The notes under the pieces were generated by a model. The model searched no databases, had not been told where the DNA came from, and saw only the letters and a list, made by a program, of their open reading frames with translations. Below, piece by piece: positions 8,209-17,649 of a stretch of 64,000 nt of DNA (positions within the stretch are counted from its first letter, which is position 1; each line of letters starts with the position of its first letter). Origin of the DNA: Candidatus Faecivicinus avistercoris (lineage in GTDB: Bacteria; Bacillota; Clostridia; Christensenellales; Aristaeellaceae); NCBI GenBank assembly GCA_018716805.1, contig DVJL01000027.1, positions 1 through 64,000 of the forward strand, in the 5' to 3' direction. A program made the position numbers and the translations under genes.

Positions 8209-8237
8209 AGAATACCACGATGTGGAGTGACTGTCAA
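8209..8237 (-). promoter_or_regulatory. Strong sigma-A-type promoter of the substrate-binding protein gene
   Basis: Minus strand TTGACA (8232-8237), 17-base spacer, TATTCT (8209-8214); 63 bases before the ATG. Confidence 0.75.
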
Positions 8238-8375
8238 TGCATTTTTATGTAAAATTTTCGGACTATATGTATATTTAAGCATGTTATGCCGGGAAATACA
8301 GGCATATGCTGGAATAAAATGCGGAATGCGTCGGGAGAATACGAACGTGAGCCGCGCATTTTTACGCGGAAACTA

Positions 8376-8404
8376 TTGCATATTTTTGCGAAATGGAGTA
8401 TAAT
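8376..8404 (+). promoter_or_regulatory. Sigma-A-type promoter of argF-carA-carB/dapF
   Basis: TTGCAT (8376-8381), 17-base spacer, perfect TATAAT (8399-8404), 35 bases before the argF ATG. A small inverted repeat CCGCG/CGCGG brackets an AT-rich centre just upstream (about 8352-8369) and could be an operator; I could not identify a clear ArgR box. Confidence 0.7.
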
Positions 8405-8438
8405 GGGCGTACAATGAAACGCAACGGAGGTTGAAACG

Positions 8439-9443
8439 ATGAACTTCAAGGGACGCAGTTTCCTCAAATTGCTGGACTTTACGCCCGCTGAGATCGGTGC
8501 GCTGATCGACCTGGCGGCCGAGCTGAAGGCGAAGAAGAAGGCCGGCGTTGCGCACGACGCGCTGCGCGGTAAGAACATCGCGCTGATCTTTGAAAAGACG
8601 TCCACCCGCACGCGGTGCAGCTTCGAGGTCGCCGCGTATGACCTCGGCATGGGCGTGACCTACCTCGATCCCGCCGGATCCCAGATCGGCAAGAAGGAGT
8701 CCATCGCCGACACGGCGCGCGTGCTCGGCCGCATCTACGACGGCATCGAGTACCGCGGCTTCGGACAGGAAATCGTCGAAACGCTGGCGAAGTACGCCGG
8801 CGTGCCGGTCTGGAACGGCCTGACGAACGAATTCCACCCCACACAGGTGCTGGCCGACCTGCTGACCCTGCGCGAGCGCTTCGGCCGGCTGAAGGGGCTG
8901 AAGCTGGTCTACATGGGCGACGCGCGCTACAACATGGGCAATTCGCTGATGGTCGGCTGCGCAAAGATGGGGCTGAGCTTCGTGGCGTGCGCGCCGGAGA
9001 AGTACCTTCCGGGCGCGGGGCTGGTCGCCGAATGCCGGAAGATCGCCCAGGAGACCGGCGCGTCGATCGAGCTTTCTTCCGCGCCGATGGAGGCCGTCCG
9101 GGGCGCGAACGCCGTCTATACCGACGTCTGGGTCTCCATGGGCGAGCCGGACGAGGTCTGGGAGGAGCGCATCCACGAGCTTTCGCCCTATCAGGTCGAT
9201 GCCGAAAAGATGGCCGCAGCCGCGCCGGACTGCGTGTTCATGCACTGCCTGCCGGCGTTTCACGACCTGAACACCGGCATCGGCCGCGAGATCGCCAACA
9301 AATTCGGCGTTCAGGAGATGGAGGTCACCGACGAAGTGTTTGAAGGCCCGCAGTCGATCGTGTTCGACGAGGCGGAGAACCGGATGCACACCATCAAGGC
9401 CGTGCTCGCCGCGACGCTCGCGGGTATGGAGCCGTCAAAATAG
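8439..9443 (+). CDS. argF: Ornithine carbamoyltransferase
   Basis: Transfers the carbamoyl group from carbamoyl phosphate to ornithine, giving citrulline. The 334-residue product carries the carbamoyl-phosphate motif [13 protein letters not shown] (about residues 51-63), the second phosphate-contact segment [11 protein letters not shown], and the ornithine-binding HCLPAFHD near residue 270, all diagnostic for OTC rather than aspartate carbamoyltransferase. Start ATG 8439 is preceded by CGGAGG. carA begins 17 bases after the stop and carB follows it with an overlap, so the enzyme is made together with its carbamoyl phosphate source, as expected for arginine synthesis. It could also run backwards in an arginine deiminase route, but no arcA or arcC is nearby. 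Confidence 0.96.
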   Translation: MNFKGRSFLKLLDFTPAEIGALIDLAAELKAKKKAGVAHDALRGKNIALIFEKTSTRTRCSFEVAAYDLGMGVTYLDPAGSQIGKKESIADTARVLGRIYDGIEYRGFGQEIVETLAKYAGVPVWNGLTNEFHPTQVLADLLTLRERFGRLKGLKLVYMGDARYNMGNSLMVGCAKMGLSFVACAPEKYLPGAGLVAECRKIAQETGASIELSSAPMEAVRGANAVYTDVWVSMGEPDEVWEERIHELSPYQVDAEKMAAAAPDCVFMHCLPAFHDLNTGIGREIANKFGVQEMEVTDEVFEGPQSIVFDEAENRMHTIKAVLAATLAGMEPSK

Positions 9444-9460
9444 AAGTGGATGGGATTTTC

Positions 9461-10534
9461 ATGAGCAAGGCTTATCTGGTGCTGTCCGATGGGACGGTCT
9501 ATGAAGGCGAGGGCTTCGGCGCCGAGGCCGACGGCCTTGGCGAGCTGGTGTTCACCACCGGCATGACCGGATACATCGAAACGCTGACCGACCCGAGCTA
9601 TGCCGGCCAGATCATCATGCAGACGTTTCCGCTGATCGGCAACTACGGCATCATCGACGCGGACTTTGAGGGGAACTGCCTCGCACGCGGCTACGTCGTG
9701 CGCGAGTGGTGCGATGCGCCGTCCAACTTCCGCTGTCAGGGAACGGTCGACGCATTTCTCAAAGCGCGCGGGATTCCCGGCATCTGCGGCGTGGACACGC
9801 GCGCGATCACGCGCCGCATCCGCGAACAGGGCGTCATGAACGCCCTGATCTGCCGCCGCGTGCCGGACGACCTCTCGGCTCTCCGCGCCTATGCGGTGAC
9901 CGGCGCGGTCGATCTGGCAACCTGCGCAGAGCCTTCGGTGCATCCGGCCGCGGGGGAGGCGCACTATCGCGTGGCGCTCGTCGACTACGGCGCAAAGCGC
10001 AACATCGTCCGCGAGCTGTGCCGCCGTGGCTGCGAGGTCGCCGTCGTGCCCGCGCGGACGGCGGCGGAGGCGATCCTCGACCTCGATCCGGACGGGATCA
10101 TGCTCTCCAACGGGCCGGGCGACCCCGGCGAGAACGCCTTCTGCATCGCGCAGATCGCGAAGCTGCTGGGCAAAAAGCCGCTGTTCGGCATCTGCCTGGG
10201 CCATCAGCTGACGGCGCTCGCGACCGGCGCGCGGACGGAAAAGATGAAGTACGGCCACCGCGGCGCAAACCAGCCGGTGCGCGACCTCGCCGGCGCGCGG
10301 ACCTACATCACCAGCCAGAACCACGGCTACGCGGTCGTATCCGACTCGGTGAAGGCCGGAAAGGTGCGCTACGTCAACGCCAACGACGGAACCTGCGAGG
10401 GCATCGACTATCCGGAATGGCGCGCGTTCACCGTGCAGTTCCACCCCGAGGCCAGCGCCGGGCCGCGCGACACGTCGTTTCTGTTCGACCGCTTTCTCGA
10501 CCTGATGGGAGGTGCGCCGCATGCCGCTGAATAG
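9461..10534 (+). CDS. carA: Carbamoyl-phosphate synthase small subunit
   Basis: Glutaminase subunit that releases ammonia from glutamine and channels it to CarB. The 357-residue product has the CarA N-terminal domain (LSDGTVYEGEGFG, GMTGYIETLTDPSY, GVDTRAITRRIRE) and a class I glutamine amidotransferase domain with catalytic Cys in FGICLGHQ and His/Glu in VQFHPEAS. Start ATG 9461 was chosen over the in-frame GTG at 9446, which is too close to the argF stop; the ribosome site (GTGGAT) is weak, so coupling to argF is likely. Its 3' end overlaps the carB start by 14 bases. Confidence 0.95.
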   Translation: MSKAYLVLSDGTVYEGEGFGAEADGLGELVFTTGMTGYIETLTDPSYAGQIIMQTFPLIGNYGIIDADFEGNCLARGYVVREWCDAPSNFRCQGTVDAFLKARGIPGICGVDTRAITRRIREQGVMNALICRRVPDDLSALRAYAVTGAVDLATCAEPSVHPAAGEAHYRVALVDYGAKRNIVRELCRRGCEVAVVPARTAAEAILDLDPDGIMLSNGPGDPGENAFCIAQIAKLLGKKPLFGICLGHQLTALATGARTEKMKYGHRGANQPVRDLAGARTYITSQNHGYAVVSDSVKAGKVRYVNANDGTCEGIDYPEWRAFTVQFHPEASAGPRDTSFLFDRFLDLMGGAPHAAE

Positions 10535-13500
10535 GGATATCCGCAAGGTGCTGATGATCGGCTCCGGCCCAATCGTCATCGGACAGGCGGCGGAGTTCGA
10601 CTATGCCGGCGCGCAGGCCTGCCGCGTGCTGAAGGCCGCGGGCGTGAACGTCGTGCTCGTGAATTCCAATCCCGCCACGATCATGACCGACAGCGCGCTG
10701 GCGGACGAGATCTATCTGGAGCCGCTGACGGCGCGGACGGTCAAGCGCATCATCGAGCGCGAAAAGCCGGACAGCATGCTCGCCGGGCTGGGCGGCCAGA
10801 CGGGCCTGACGCTTGCCATGCAGCTGGACAAGGAGGGCTTTCTCGCGCAGCACGGCGTGCGGCTGATCGGCGTCAACGCCGAGGCGATCGACAAAGCCGA
10901 GGACCGGCAGCGGTTCAAGGAGACCATGCAGGCCATCGGCGAGCCGACCATCCCCTCCGAAATCGCCAACGACGTGCCCCGCGCGCTCGAAATCGCCGAG
11001 GCCGTCGGCTATCCAGTGATCGTGCGTCCGGCGTTTACGCTGGGCGGCGCGGGCGGCGGCGTGGCCTACGCGCCGGAGGAGCTTCGCGAGACCGCGCGGA
11101 CGGGGCTGGAGATGTCGCCGATCCATCAGGTGCTGATCGAGCGCTACATCGCCGGCTGGAAGGAGATCGAGTTTGAGGTCATGCGCGACGCCGTGGGCAA
11201 CGCCATCGCGGTCTGTTCGATGGAAAACTTCGATCCCGTCGGCATCCACACCGGCGATTCCATCGTCGTCGCGCCGGCGCTGACGCTGGCGGACAGGGAA
11301 AATCAGATGCTGCGCAGCGCGGCGCTGAACATCATCTCGGCACTGGGCGTGGTCGGCGGATGCAACTGCCAGTTTGCGCTCAACCCGGACAGCTTTGAAT
11401 ATGCCGTCATCGAGGTCAACCCGCGCGTGTCGCGCTCGTCCGCGCTGGCGAGCAAGGCCACCGGCTATCCCATCGCAAAGGTCACCACGCAGATCGCGCT
11501 GGGCTATACGCTCGACGAGATCCGAAACGAGATTACCGGCAAGACCTGCGCCTGCTTCGAGCCCGCGCTGGACTACGTCGTGGTCAAGCTGCCGAAGTGG
11601 CCGTTTGACAAGTTCGCCGGTGCCAGCCGCGCGCTCGGCACGCAGATGAAGGCCACCGGCGAGGTCATGGCCATCGCGCCGTCGTTTGAAATGGCGCTGA
11701 TGAAGGCCGTGCGCGGCGCGGAGATCGGGCTGGACACGCTCAACCGAGCGGACGCGAGCGGCCTGCCGGTCGAGGAGCGGCTGAAAAACGCCGACGACCT
11801 GCGTCTGTTTACGATCTTCGAGGCGCTCAAGTCCGGCGTCTCCATCGACCGCATCCACGAGATCACGAAGATCGACCGCTGGTTCCTCGCGAAACTCGCG
11901 CATCTCGCCGAATACGAGCGCTCGATCGCCGGGGGGCTGACGGAGGAGAGCTACCTGCGCGGCAAGAAGCTCGGCTATCCGGACGGCGCGCTGCGCCGGC
12001 TGAGCGGGGCGAAGGCGCTGCCGGAGGCGCGGTCGTCGTTTAAGATGGTCGACACCTGCGGCGCGGAGTTCGACGCCGAGACGCCGTACTTCTACTCCAC
12101 CTTCGACGCCGAATGCGAGTCGCGCGCGTTCCCGCGCTCGGGCAAGCCGGTGATCGTCGTGCTCGGCTCCGGGCCGATCCGCATCGGGCAGGGCATTGAG
12201 TTCGACTATTCTTCGGTGCACTGCGTGTGGACGCTCAAGGAGATGGGCTACGACGTCGTCATCGTCAACAACAACCCCGAGACCGTCTCCACCGACTACG
12301 ACACCGCCGACCGGCTCTACTTTGAGCCGCTGACCGAGGAGGACGTGCTGCGCATCCTCGAAGTCGAAAAGCCGGTGGGCGTCGTGGTGGCGTTCGGCGG
12401 CCAGACGGCGATCCGGCTGACGCAGGCGCTCGACCGCGCGGGGACCAACATCCTCGGCACCTCCGCCGAGGGCATCGACATCGCCGAGGACCGCGCGCGG
12501 TTCGACGCGCTGCTGGAGCGGTTCTCCATCCGGCGGCCGAAGGGCATGGGCGTGCGCACGCTCGACGAGGCATTCGCGGCGGCGCAGTCGCTCGGCTATC
12601 CGGTGCTGCTGCGGCCGAGCTACGTCATCGGCGGCCAGAACATGACCATCGCCCACCGCCCGGAGGACGTCGAGCGCTACATGGCGCGCATCCTCGCCGG
12701 CGGCATCGACAACCCGGTGCTCGTGGACAAGTACATGGCCGGCATCGAGCTGGAGGTCGACGTCATCTCCGACGGCGCCGACGTGCTCATTCCCGGCGTG
12801 ATGGAGCACATTGAGCGCGCCGGCGTCCACTCGGGCGATTCCATCGCCGTCTATCCGCCGTACAACCTGACCGACCGGATGCTCGGCCGCATCGTCGAGA
12901 ACTCCACGAAGCTCGCGCTGGCGCTGGGCACGAAGGGGCTGGTGAACATCCAGTACCTGATCTACCACGGCGAGCTGTACGTCATCGAGGTCAATCCGCG
13001 CGCGTCGCGCACGATCCCGTACATCAGCAAGGTCACCGGCGTGCCGATGGTCGATCTGGCCAGCCGCGTGATGGTCGGGCAGAAGCTCAAATCGCTCGGC
13101 TACGGCACGGGGCTGTACCGCACGCCGCCGTACTTCGCCGTCAAGGTGCCCGTGTTCTCGTTTGAGAAGCTCGCCGACGCGAACAGCTATCTCGGCCCGG
13201 AGATGAAATCGACCGGCGAGGTGCTCGGCATCGGCAAGGACATGGGCGAGGCGCTGTTCAAGGGGCTGGTCAGCGCGGGATTCCATCTGCCCGCGCCCGG
13301 CACGGAGATCGGCGCGCTTTTGAGCGTGGACGAATACGACTACTACGAGGTGCTCGGCCTTGCGCGCAAACTGGACGGGCTCGGCTGCCGCCTCTACGCG
13401 ACCGGCGGCACCGCCGCGGCGATCGCCACGCTGGGCATCCCGGTCGAGAAGGTCGCCGACATCCACGACATCGAGGCGACGAAATTGCTGCTCGAGAGCG

Positions 13501-14546
13501 GCGCGATCCAGCTGATCGTCTACACCGGCGCGCTGCTGGACGCTACGATTGAGGATTACATCGCCCTGCACCGCCAGGCGCTTCGGCTGAACCTCGCGTG
13601 CCTGACCTCGCTCGACACGGCCAACGCGCTGGCCGACAGCATCGCCAGCCGCTATACGCAGGACAACACCGAGCTGGTGGACATCAACCACATGCGAACC
13701 TGCCGCCGCCGTCTTCGCTTCATGAAGATGCAGGGCACGGGCAACGACTATCTGTTCTTCGACAACTTCGACGGCGCGATTACCGATCCCGAGTCGCTGT
13801 GCGTGCGCCTGTGCCGGAGCCACTACGGCGTCGGCGCGGACGGGATCGTGCTGATCGGTGCGTCGGAGGTGGCCGATGCGCGGATGCGCATCTACAACCG
13901 CGACGGCACAGAGGGGCGCATGGCGGGCAACTGCATCCGCTGCGTGGCGAAATTTTTGTACGATTCCGGCCGCGTGACGGCCGAGGAGATGACCATCGAG
14001 ACGGCCAGCGGCGTCAAGCGCCTGCGCGTCTACACGCGCGACGGCCGCGTGACCTCCGCCGACGTCGATATGGGGCGCGCCGTGCTGGACGCCGCCGCCG
14101 TGCCGTGCACGCTGCCCTATGCGCGCGCGATCGGCGTGTCGGCCGTCATCGGCGGCAGGGAGTATGCCGTCACCTGCGTGTCCATGGGCAACCCGCACTG
14201 CGTGGTGTTCACCGATTCGGTCGATGCCCTCGACCTCGACACCCTCGGCCCGCAGTTTGAAAACGCGCCGGTCTTCCCGGAGCGGGTCAACGCGGAATTT
14301 GTCCGCGTGGTCAACCGCACGACGCTGCGGATGCGCTGCTACGAGCGCGGAAACGGCGAGACGATGGCCTGCGGCACGGGCGCCTGCGCCGCGGTCGTCG
14401 CCGCGGTGGAAAACGGCCTGTGCGAAAAGGACACCGACGTCAACGTCTACGTCAAGGGCGGCCTGCTGGTCGTTCGCTATGCCGACGAGGGCGTGACGCT
14501 GGCCGGCAATGCGGAGCTGGTGTTCGAGGGCGTGGTCGAGGTGTGA
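10521..14546 (+). CDS. carB-dapF: Fusion: carbamoyl-phosphate synthase large subunit - diaminopimelate epimerase-like domain
   Basis: Residues 1 to about 1060 are a complete CarB: two ATP-grasp halves ([17 protein letters not shown] near residue 10 and [17 protein letters not shown] near 545) and the C-terminal MGS-like allosteric domain ending [10 protein letters not shown]. After a handful of residues (RTCRRR) the frame continues into a full DapF (about 1063-1341): [26 protein letters not shown] and the second active-site Cys in [13 protein letters not shown]. There is no stop and no ribosome binding site at the junction. The first DapF active-site motif reads MAGNCIRC rather than the usual CGNG-x-RC, so the first catalytic Cys is Ala and a new Cys sits three residues on. 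CarB start ATG 10521 has GGGAGGT upstream. DapF would make meso-diaminopimelate for lysine and peptidoglycan. Confidence 0.93.
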   Translation: MPLNRDIRKVLMIGSGPIVIGQAAEFDYAGAQACRVLKAAGVNVVLVNSNPATIMTDSALADEIYLEPLTARTVKRIIEREKPDSMLAGLGGQTGLTLAMQLDKEGFLAQHGVRLIGVNAEAIDKAEDRQRFKETMQAIGEPTIPSEIANDVPRALEIAEAVGYPVIVRPAFTLGGAGGGVAYAPEELRETARTGLEMSPIHQVLIERYIAGWKEIEFEVMRDAVGNAIAVCSMENFDPVGIHTGDSIVVAPALTLADRENQMLRSAALNIISALGVVGGCNCQFALNPDSFEYAVIEVNPRVSRSSALASKATGYPIAKVTTQIALGYTLDEIRNEITGKTCACFEPALDYVVVKLPKWPFDKFAGASRALGTQMKATGEVMAIAPSFEMALMKAVRGAEIGLDTLNRADASGLPVEERLKNADDLRLFTIFEALKSGVSIDRIHEITKIDRWFLAKLAHLAEYERSIAGGLTEESYLRGKKLGYPDGALRRLSGAKALPEARSSFKMVDTCGAEFDAETPYFYSTFDAECESRAFPRSGKPVIVVLGSGPIRIGQGIEFDYSSVHCVWTLKEMGYDVVIVNNNPETVSTDYDTADRLYFEPLTEEDVLRILEVEKPVGVVVAFGGQTAIRLTQALDRAGTNILGTSAEGIDIAEDRARFDALLERFSIRRPKGMGVRTLDEAFAAAQSLGYPVLLRPSYVIGGQNMTIAHRPEDVERYMARILAGGIDNPVLVDKYMAGIELEVDVISDGADVLIPGVMEHIERAGVHSGDSIAVYPPYNLTDRMLGRIVENSTKLALALGTKGLVNIQYLIYHGELYVIEVNPRASRTIPYISKVTGVPMVDLASRVMVGQKLKSLGYGTGLYRTPPYFAVKVPVFSFEKLADANSYLGPEMKSTGEVLGIGKDMGEALFKGLVSAGFHLPAPGTEIGALLSVDEYDYYEVLGLARKLDGLGCRLYATGGTAAAIATLGIPVEKVADIHDIEATKLLLESGAIQLIVYTGALLDATIEDYIALHRQALRLNLACLTSLDTANALADSIASRYTQDNTELVDINHMRTCRRRLRFMKMQGTGNDYLFFDNFDGAITDPESLCVRLCRSHYGVGADGIVLIGASEVADARMRIYNRDGTEGRMAGNCIRCVAKFLYDSGRVTAEEMTIETASGVKRLRVYTRDGRVTSADVDMGRAVLDAAAVPCTLPYARAIGVSAVIGGREYAVTCVSMGNPHCVVFTDSVDALDLDTLGPQFENAPVFPERVNAEFVRVVNRTTLRMRCYERGNGETMACGTGACAAVVAAVENGLCEKDTDVNVYVKGGLLVVRYADEGVTLAGNAELVFEGVVEV

Positions 14547-14591
14547 AATCTGTCCTTTGAGCCCGATGCGCTTGAGAGCGCGGAGGCGGGA

Positions 14592-14640
14592 GCGGGGCGG
14601 CCGCCTGCTTTGTTGGAATTGCGGCGGCCGCCCCGCCTTT
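14592..14640 (+). terminator. Terminator hairpin after carB-dapF
   Basis: Perfect 13-base stem GCGGGGCGGCCGC / GCGGCCGCCCCGC with a 19-base loop, then CTTTGC. The U-tract is short. Confidence 0.6.
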
Positions 14641-14653
14641 GCATGCATTGGAA

Positions 14654-14682
14654 TTGACAAGCCTGCACATCAATGTTAAAAT
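14654..14682 (+). promoter_or_regulatory. Sigma-A-type promoter of the Eis-like acetyltransferase gene
   Basis: Perfect TTGACA (14654-14659), 17-base spacer, TAAAAT (14677-14682), 50 bases before the TTG start. Confidence 0.75.
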
Positions 14683-14732
14683 AAGGCATAAACTGCCGCG
14701 AAAGCGCGCAGCAGAGAACAGGAGGATGCCCT

Positions 14733-15923
14733 TTGCCGGTGCGGCTGATTGGACGGGAAGACGTCATAGCGTGCGAGAAAATTCAGAGCATCGCATTTGC
14801 CTATTCGCTGGATCTGAGGGAGCTCGAAGGCATTCTGTCCAGGGAGCCGGAGCCGCCCGACCCCTACATTGGCCACTTCGACGGGGAGGGTAACTTGACC
14901 GCGTGCATGGAACTGCCGGAGTACAAAATCCGATATGAGGGCGGATGGGCTCGGATGACCGGCATTGCCGGGGTCGCTTCGCTGCCGGAATGCCGGTTTG
15001 GCGGCGCGGTGCGCCAGCTTGTGCAGTTTGCCTTCCAGCGCATGCGCCAGAGCGGCGCGCTGTTTTCGGCGCTGTATCCATTTTCCCATGCCTTCTACCG
15101 CCAGTTCGGCTTTGAGCTGTGCCAGTTCTCGCCGGAATACGAGATCCCGGCGGAAGCGCTGGCGCCGTTTCGCTGCACGGCAGGCGTGCGCATGGTTCAG
15201 CCCGGCGCTCCGCTGGATGCGCTGAAGGCCGTCTTTTCCGCCCGCTTTTCGGAGTTCAATCTGGCCATCGAACGCGAGGACCGCCGCTGGCGGGGGATCC
15301 TCGGCAGGGATCCCTACAAGGAGCGCATTTACGCATACCTACTCGAAGAGTGCGGCGCGCCCATCGCCTATGTAGTCCTTTCTCCCGAGGACGATGGCCC
15401 GGGAAAGATCGGGAACGTTCGCGAGATCGCGTTTGCGCAGCCGCGCGCACTCGCGCAGGCGTTCGGCTTTCTGTACCGCCTGTCCGCCCAGTATGGAAAG
15501 TTTCGGATGTACCTGCCCGGCGTGCCGCTCGCCTCGCTGCTGGGCGAGAGCTATGCGCTGCGCGGAAACCTTCACAGCCCGCATGGCCAGCCGATGGCGC
15601 GCGCAATCGACGTTCGCGGGGCGCTCGAACGGAAGCGCCACTTCGACGGCGCACGCTATTCGCTGCGCGTTCGCGACGAAATGATTCCCGAGAACGACGG
15701 CCTTTTCAGCGTGGAATGCGAGGCTGGGAGAGTGCGCGTCGCGCAGGCCGGGGGAATCGAACCGGATTTGACCGCGGATGTCCGAACGATGACTCAGCTG
15801 CTGCTGGGGTTTTCTTCCATCGATGATGCGCTGTATCGGGAAGACGTTTGCGTTTCGGGCAATCTGGAAACGCTGCGCAGGGTTTTTGTGCGGCGGCCTG
15901 TGTATCTGACGGAGCACTTCTAA
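14733..15923 (+). CDS. Eis-like GNAT N-acetyltransferase
   Basis: Predicted acetyl-CoA-dependent acetyltransferase of the Eis family (tandem GNAT folds plus an SCP2-like C-terminal domain; family enzymes acetylate amines such as aminoglycosides or peptide lysines). The 396-residue length fits. The acetyl-CoA region is MTGIAGVASLPECRFGGAV (about 75-93), followed by LFSALYPFSHAFYRQFGFE, the family's F/Y-rich segment. The second GNAT domain covers roughly 150-285, and the C-terminal domain contains ADVRTMTQLLLGF. The start is TTG at 14733 with AGGAGG 7 bases upstream; the nearby ATG at 14726 is out of frame. The natural substrate is unknown. Confidence 0.85.
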   Translation: MPVRLIGREDVIACEKIQSIAFAYSLDLRELEGILSREPEPPDPYIGHFDGEGNLTACMELPEYKIRYEGGWARMTGIAGVASLPECRFGGAVRQLVQFAFQRMRQSGALFSALYPFSHAFYRQFGFELCQFSPEYEIPAEALAPFRCTAGVRMVQPGAPLDALKAVFSARFSEFNLAIEREDRRWRGILGRDPYKERIYAYLLEECGAPIAYVVLSPEDDGPGKIGNVREIAFAQPRALAQAFGFLYRLSAQYGKFRMYLPGVPLASLLGESYALRGNLHSPHGQPMARAIDVRGALERKRHFDGARYSLRVRDEMIPENDGLFSVECEAGRVRVAQAGGIEPDLTADVRTMTQLLLGFSSIDDALYREDVCVSGNLETLRRVFVRRPVYLTEHF

Positions 15924-15959
15924 GCGCCTGCGCGGCTGTAAAATTGGAGGAAACGGGAC

Positions 15960-16376
15960 ATGAAGCGGATTGAACCTGCGGTTGAACGCGTTCTGCTTGA
16001 GCGCTTTGGCGGGGACAGCGTCGTCGCGCTGGCAACCGTCGAGGATGGAATGCCCTACTGCCGGAGCGTCAATGCGCACTACGAGGGCGGCTGCTTCTAC
16101 GTCGTCACGCATGCGCGATCGAACAAAATGCGGCAGATTGCAAAGGAACCGATGGTCGCGCTGAGCGGTGAATGGTTTTCCGGACACGGACGGGCCGAGG
16201 ATATGGGAGCGTTTGCGGCCGCCGCAAATGAAGCGGTCGCCGCCCGGCTTCGGCGCGCCTTTTCTGCGTGGCTTGGCAACGGCCATACCGATCCGAACGA
16301 TCCCGATACGCACATCCTGCGCATTGCGCTGACGGATGGCGTGCTGCTCAGGCACGGCGTCCGCTACGAAATCTGA
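15960..16376 (+). CDS. Pyridoxamine 5'-phosphate oxidase-fold (PPOX) flavin-binding family protein
   Basis: Small split-barrel protein of 138 residues resembling the PPOX and general-stress-protein-26 family, which bind FMN, F420 or haem. VVALATVEDGMPYCRSVNA followed by CFYVVTHARSNKMRQI and PMVALSGEW is the usual beta-barrel start. The role is unassigned; such proteins are usually flavin reductases or stress proteins, not true PNPOx. The start ATG 15960 has TTGGAGGAAA upstream. It follows the Eis-like gene by 36 bases, probably in one transcript, and is followed by terminator hairpins. Confidence 0.8.
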   Translation: MKRIEPAVERVLLERFGGDSVVALATVEDGMPYCRSVNAHYEGGCFYVVTHARSNKMRQIAKEPMVALSGEWFSGHGRAEDMGAFAAAANEAVAARLRRAFSAWLGNGHTDPNDPDTHILRIALTDGVLLRHGVRYEI

Positions 16377-16501
16377 AAGCCTACCGGGCGTGAAGACCGC
16401 ATTTTCTGCAAATGTCCGCCGCAGAGGGCTGCGGCTGCTGGCCGTGCGGAGTTTGTGCAGACGCTGCGCGCCTGTGCCGGCCTTTCGAGACGAGCTTTTT
16501 T

Positions 16502-16542
16502 ATGAAAAAGCGCTGCGAAAGCGGATTTGCTTTCGCAGCGCT
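16502..16542 (-). terminator. Terminator of the ecfA1-...-ybaK operon
   Basis: Perfect 14-base stem AGCGCTGCGAAAGC / GCTTTCGCAGCGCT, 6-base loop, followed on the minus strand by TTTTTCAT. Confidence 0.8.
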
Positions 16543-16606
16543 AAGATGTTCTTCCTGGCGAGAGGTGGTAAAAGAGTTTTTTCGTTCTTTTATAGCCATT
16601 TCGAGT

Positions 16607-16641
16607 CCCGCCGGCATGAATTGCCGGCGGGGCTGTCTTTT
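16607..16641 (+). terminator. Terminator after the PPOX-family gene
   Basis: 10-base stem CCCGCCGGCA / TGCCGGCGGG with a 5-base loop, followed by GCTGTCTTTT. Confidence 0.6.
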
Positions 16642-16708
16642 GCCGAAAGGGCTGTTTCAGGGTTTTTGCGCAGGAAGGGCGGAAAATTGCGCGGTTCCCA
16701 TGCAGACT

Positions 16709-17185
16709 TCAGCGATCCTTGGTCACCGGGGCAAATTTTGCGCCGGTATAATTTCCCAAGGCGATGGGATCGACGCACATCTGCAGGCCGCGCTGTCCGG
16801 CGCTGACGTAGATCCGGTCGAATTGCCGGGCGGTTTCGTCGATCACGGTCGGGTACTTCTTCTTCATGCCCACCGGCGAACAGCCGCCGCGGATGTATCC
16901 GGTCAGCGGCTGGAGCTCGCGGACGTGGATCATCTCGATCTTCTTTTCTCCCGCCGCAGCGGCGCACTTCTTCAGGTCGAGCTCGCAAGCCACGGGAATG
17001 CAGAATACGCAGACGCCGTGCTTTTCGCCGCGCGCCACCAGCGTCTTGAACACGCGCGCGGGATCGAGCCCCATCGCGGCCGCCGCGTGGACGCCGCTGA
17101 GGTCGCTCTCGTCGACCTCGTAGGAGGCGGTTTCAAATTCGATGCCGGCCTGCTTGAGCAGACGCATTGCGTTGGTCGTGGTCAT
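16709..17185 (-). CDS. ybaK: YbaK/EbsC-family Cys-tRNA(Pro) deacylase
   Basis: Editing hydrolase that in well-studied members removes cysteine mis-attached to tRNA-Pro. The 158-residue product shows AAAMGLDPARVFKTLV, the conserved Lys region CELDLKKCAAAAG, GYIRGGCSPVGMKKKYPTVID and the C-terminal GQRGLQMCVDP, all characteristic of YbaK rather than ProX. The GGCSPVGM segment is the strongest signature. The ATG at 17185 overlaps the stop of the preceding pyrophosphatase-like gene as ATGA. It is the last gene of the ecf-truA operon and is followed by a terminator. Confidence 0.93.
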   Translation of the reverse strand: MTTTNAMRLLKQAGIEFETASYEVDESDLSGVHAAAAMGLDPARVFKTLVARGEKHGVCVFCIPVACELDLKKCAAAAGEKKIEMIHVRELQPLTGYIRGGCSPVGMKKKYPTVIDETARQFDRIYVSAGQRGLQMCVDPIALGNYTGAKFAPVTKDR

Positions 17186-17544
17186 GGTTCTTCCTCCCTG
17201 CGGATGAGCAGCCCTTTCATGAAATCGCTTTCGTTGTGAAATGCGAGGACGGTTTCGATTTCCTCCGCGGTCAGGCCGAGGAGCAGCTTGATCTCTGAAT
17301 CGCGCTTGAACCGGTCGACGGTGACGATCATCCCCACGAGCGGCAGGCCGGGCAGCGAGCCCGTCCAGAGGTCGATGCCGCCGCCGTCCATGGACGAGGT
17401 TCCCCTCAGATAGCCGTAGTCCGCCGGATAGACATGGCCGTACTTTGGATGCCGGGAGCCCTTCGGCCGGTCGATGACGATTTCACACTGGGCGATCAGC
17501 GCGTCGAGCGCGCGCCAGAAGTCGCGGTTCGCGGCCGGGAGCAT
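17182..17544 (-). CDS. Inorganic pyrophosphatase-like protein with altered metal site
   Basis: A 120-residue protein resembling a shortened family I inorganic pyrophosphatase: EIVIDRPKGSRHPKYG, YPADYGYLRGTSSMDGGGIDLWTG and IVTVDRFKRDSEIKLLLG. In true PPases the metal motif is DGDPLD; here it is DGGGID, so two of the three clustered Asp remain and the middle one is Gly. It may still hydrolyse phosphoanhydrides of a nucleotide or protein partner, or have lost PPase activity. Start ATG 17544 has GGAGGTG upstream; the track's GTG at 17553 is part of that site. It overlaps ybaK by 4 bases. Confidence 0.75.
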   Translation of the reverse strand: MLPAANRDFWRALDALIAQCEIVIDRPKGSRHPKYGHVYPADYGYLRGTSSMDGGGIDLWTGSLPGLPLVGMIVTVDRFKRDSEIKLLLGLTAEEIETVLAFHNESDFMKGLLIRREEEP

Positions 17545-17649
17545 GGCGGTCACCTCCGGTTGATTCGATGTCCGTGAAGTGGGGGGAGAGGGCGGCCTGC
17601 GGCATTGCGGTGAAGGGCGCCGGTTCGGATGGATTCTTCCAATGGACGA

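Larger units (their letters stand above)
16377..16708. other. Intergenic region with two convergent terminators (332 bases)
   Basis: Between the PPOX gene and ybaK, which converge. It holds two strong hairpins (16502-16542 and 16607-16641) and no convincing coding region; the ORFs across it are compositional shadows. Confidence 0.6.

Noticed and set aside
8240-8340. ArgR operator between the binding-protein gene and argF
   Set aside because: AT-rich stretches resemble half-sites only loosely; I could not find a convincing 18-base palindrome.
13690-13725. Separate dapF gene starting at ATG 13722
   Set aside because: No stop separates the frames and no Shine-Dalgarno-like sequence precedes the ATG (CCGCCGTCTTCGCTTC).
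10428-14660. 1410-residue minus-strand ORF opposite carB-dapF
   Set aside because: Low-complexity His/Arg/Ala/Gly/Asp composition without any domain; it is the antisense shadow of a GC-rich gene. The same holds for 2848-4884, 21031-23049, 22779-24623, 25004-26845, 46306-48381, 51597-54173 and 56792-59332.
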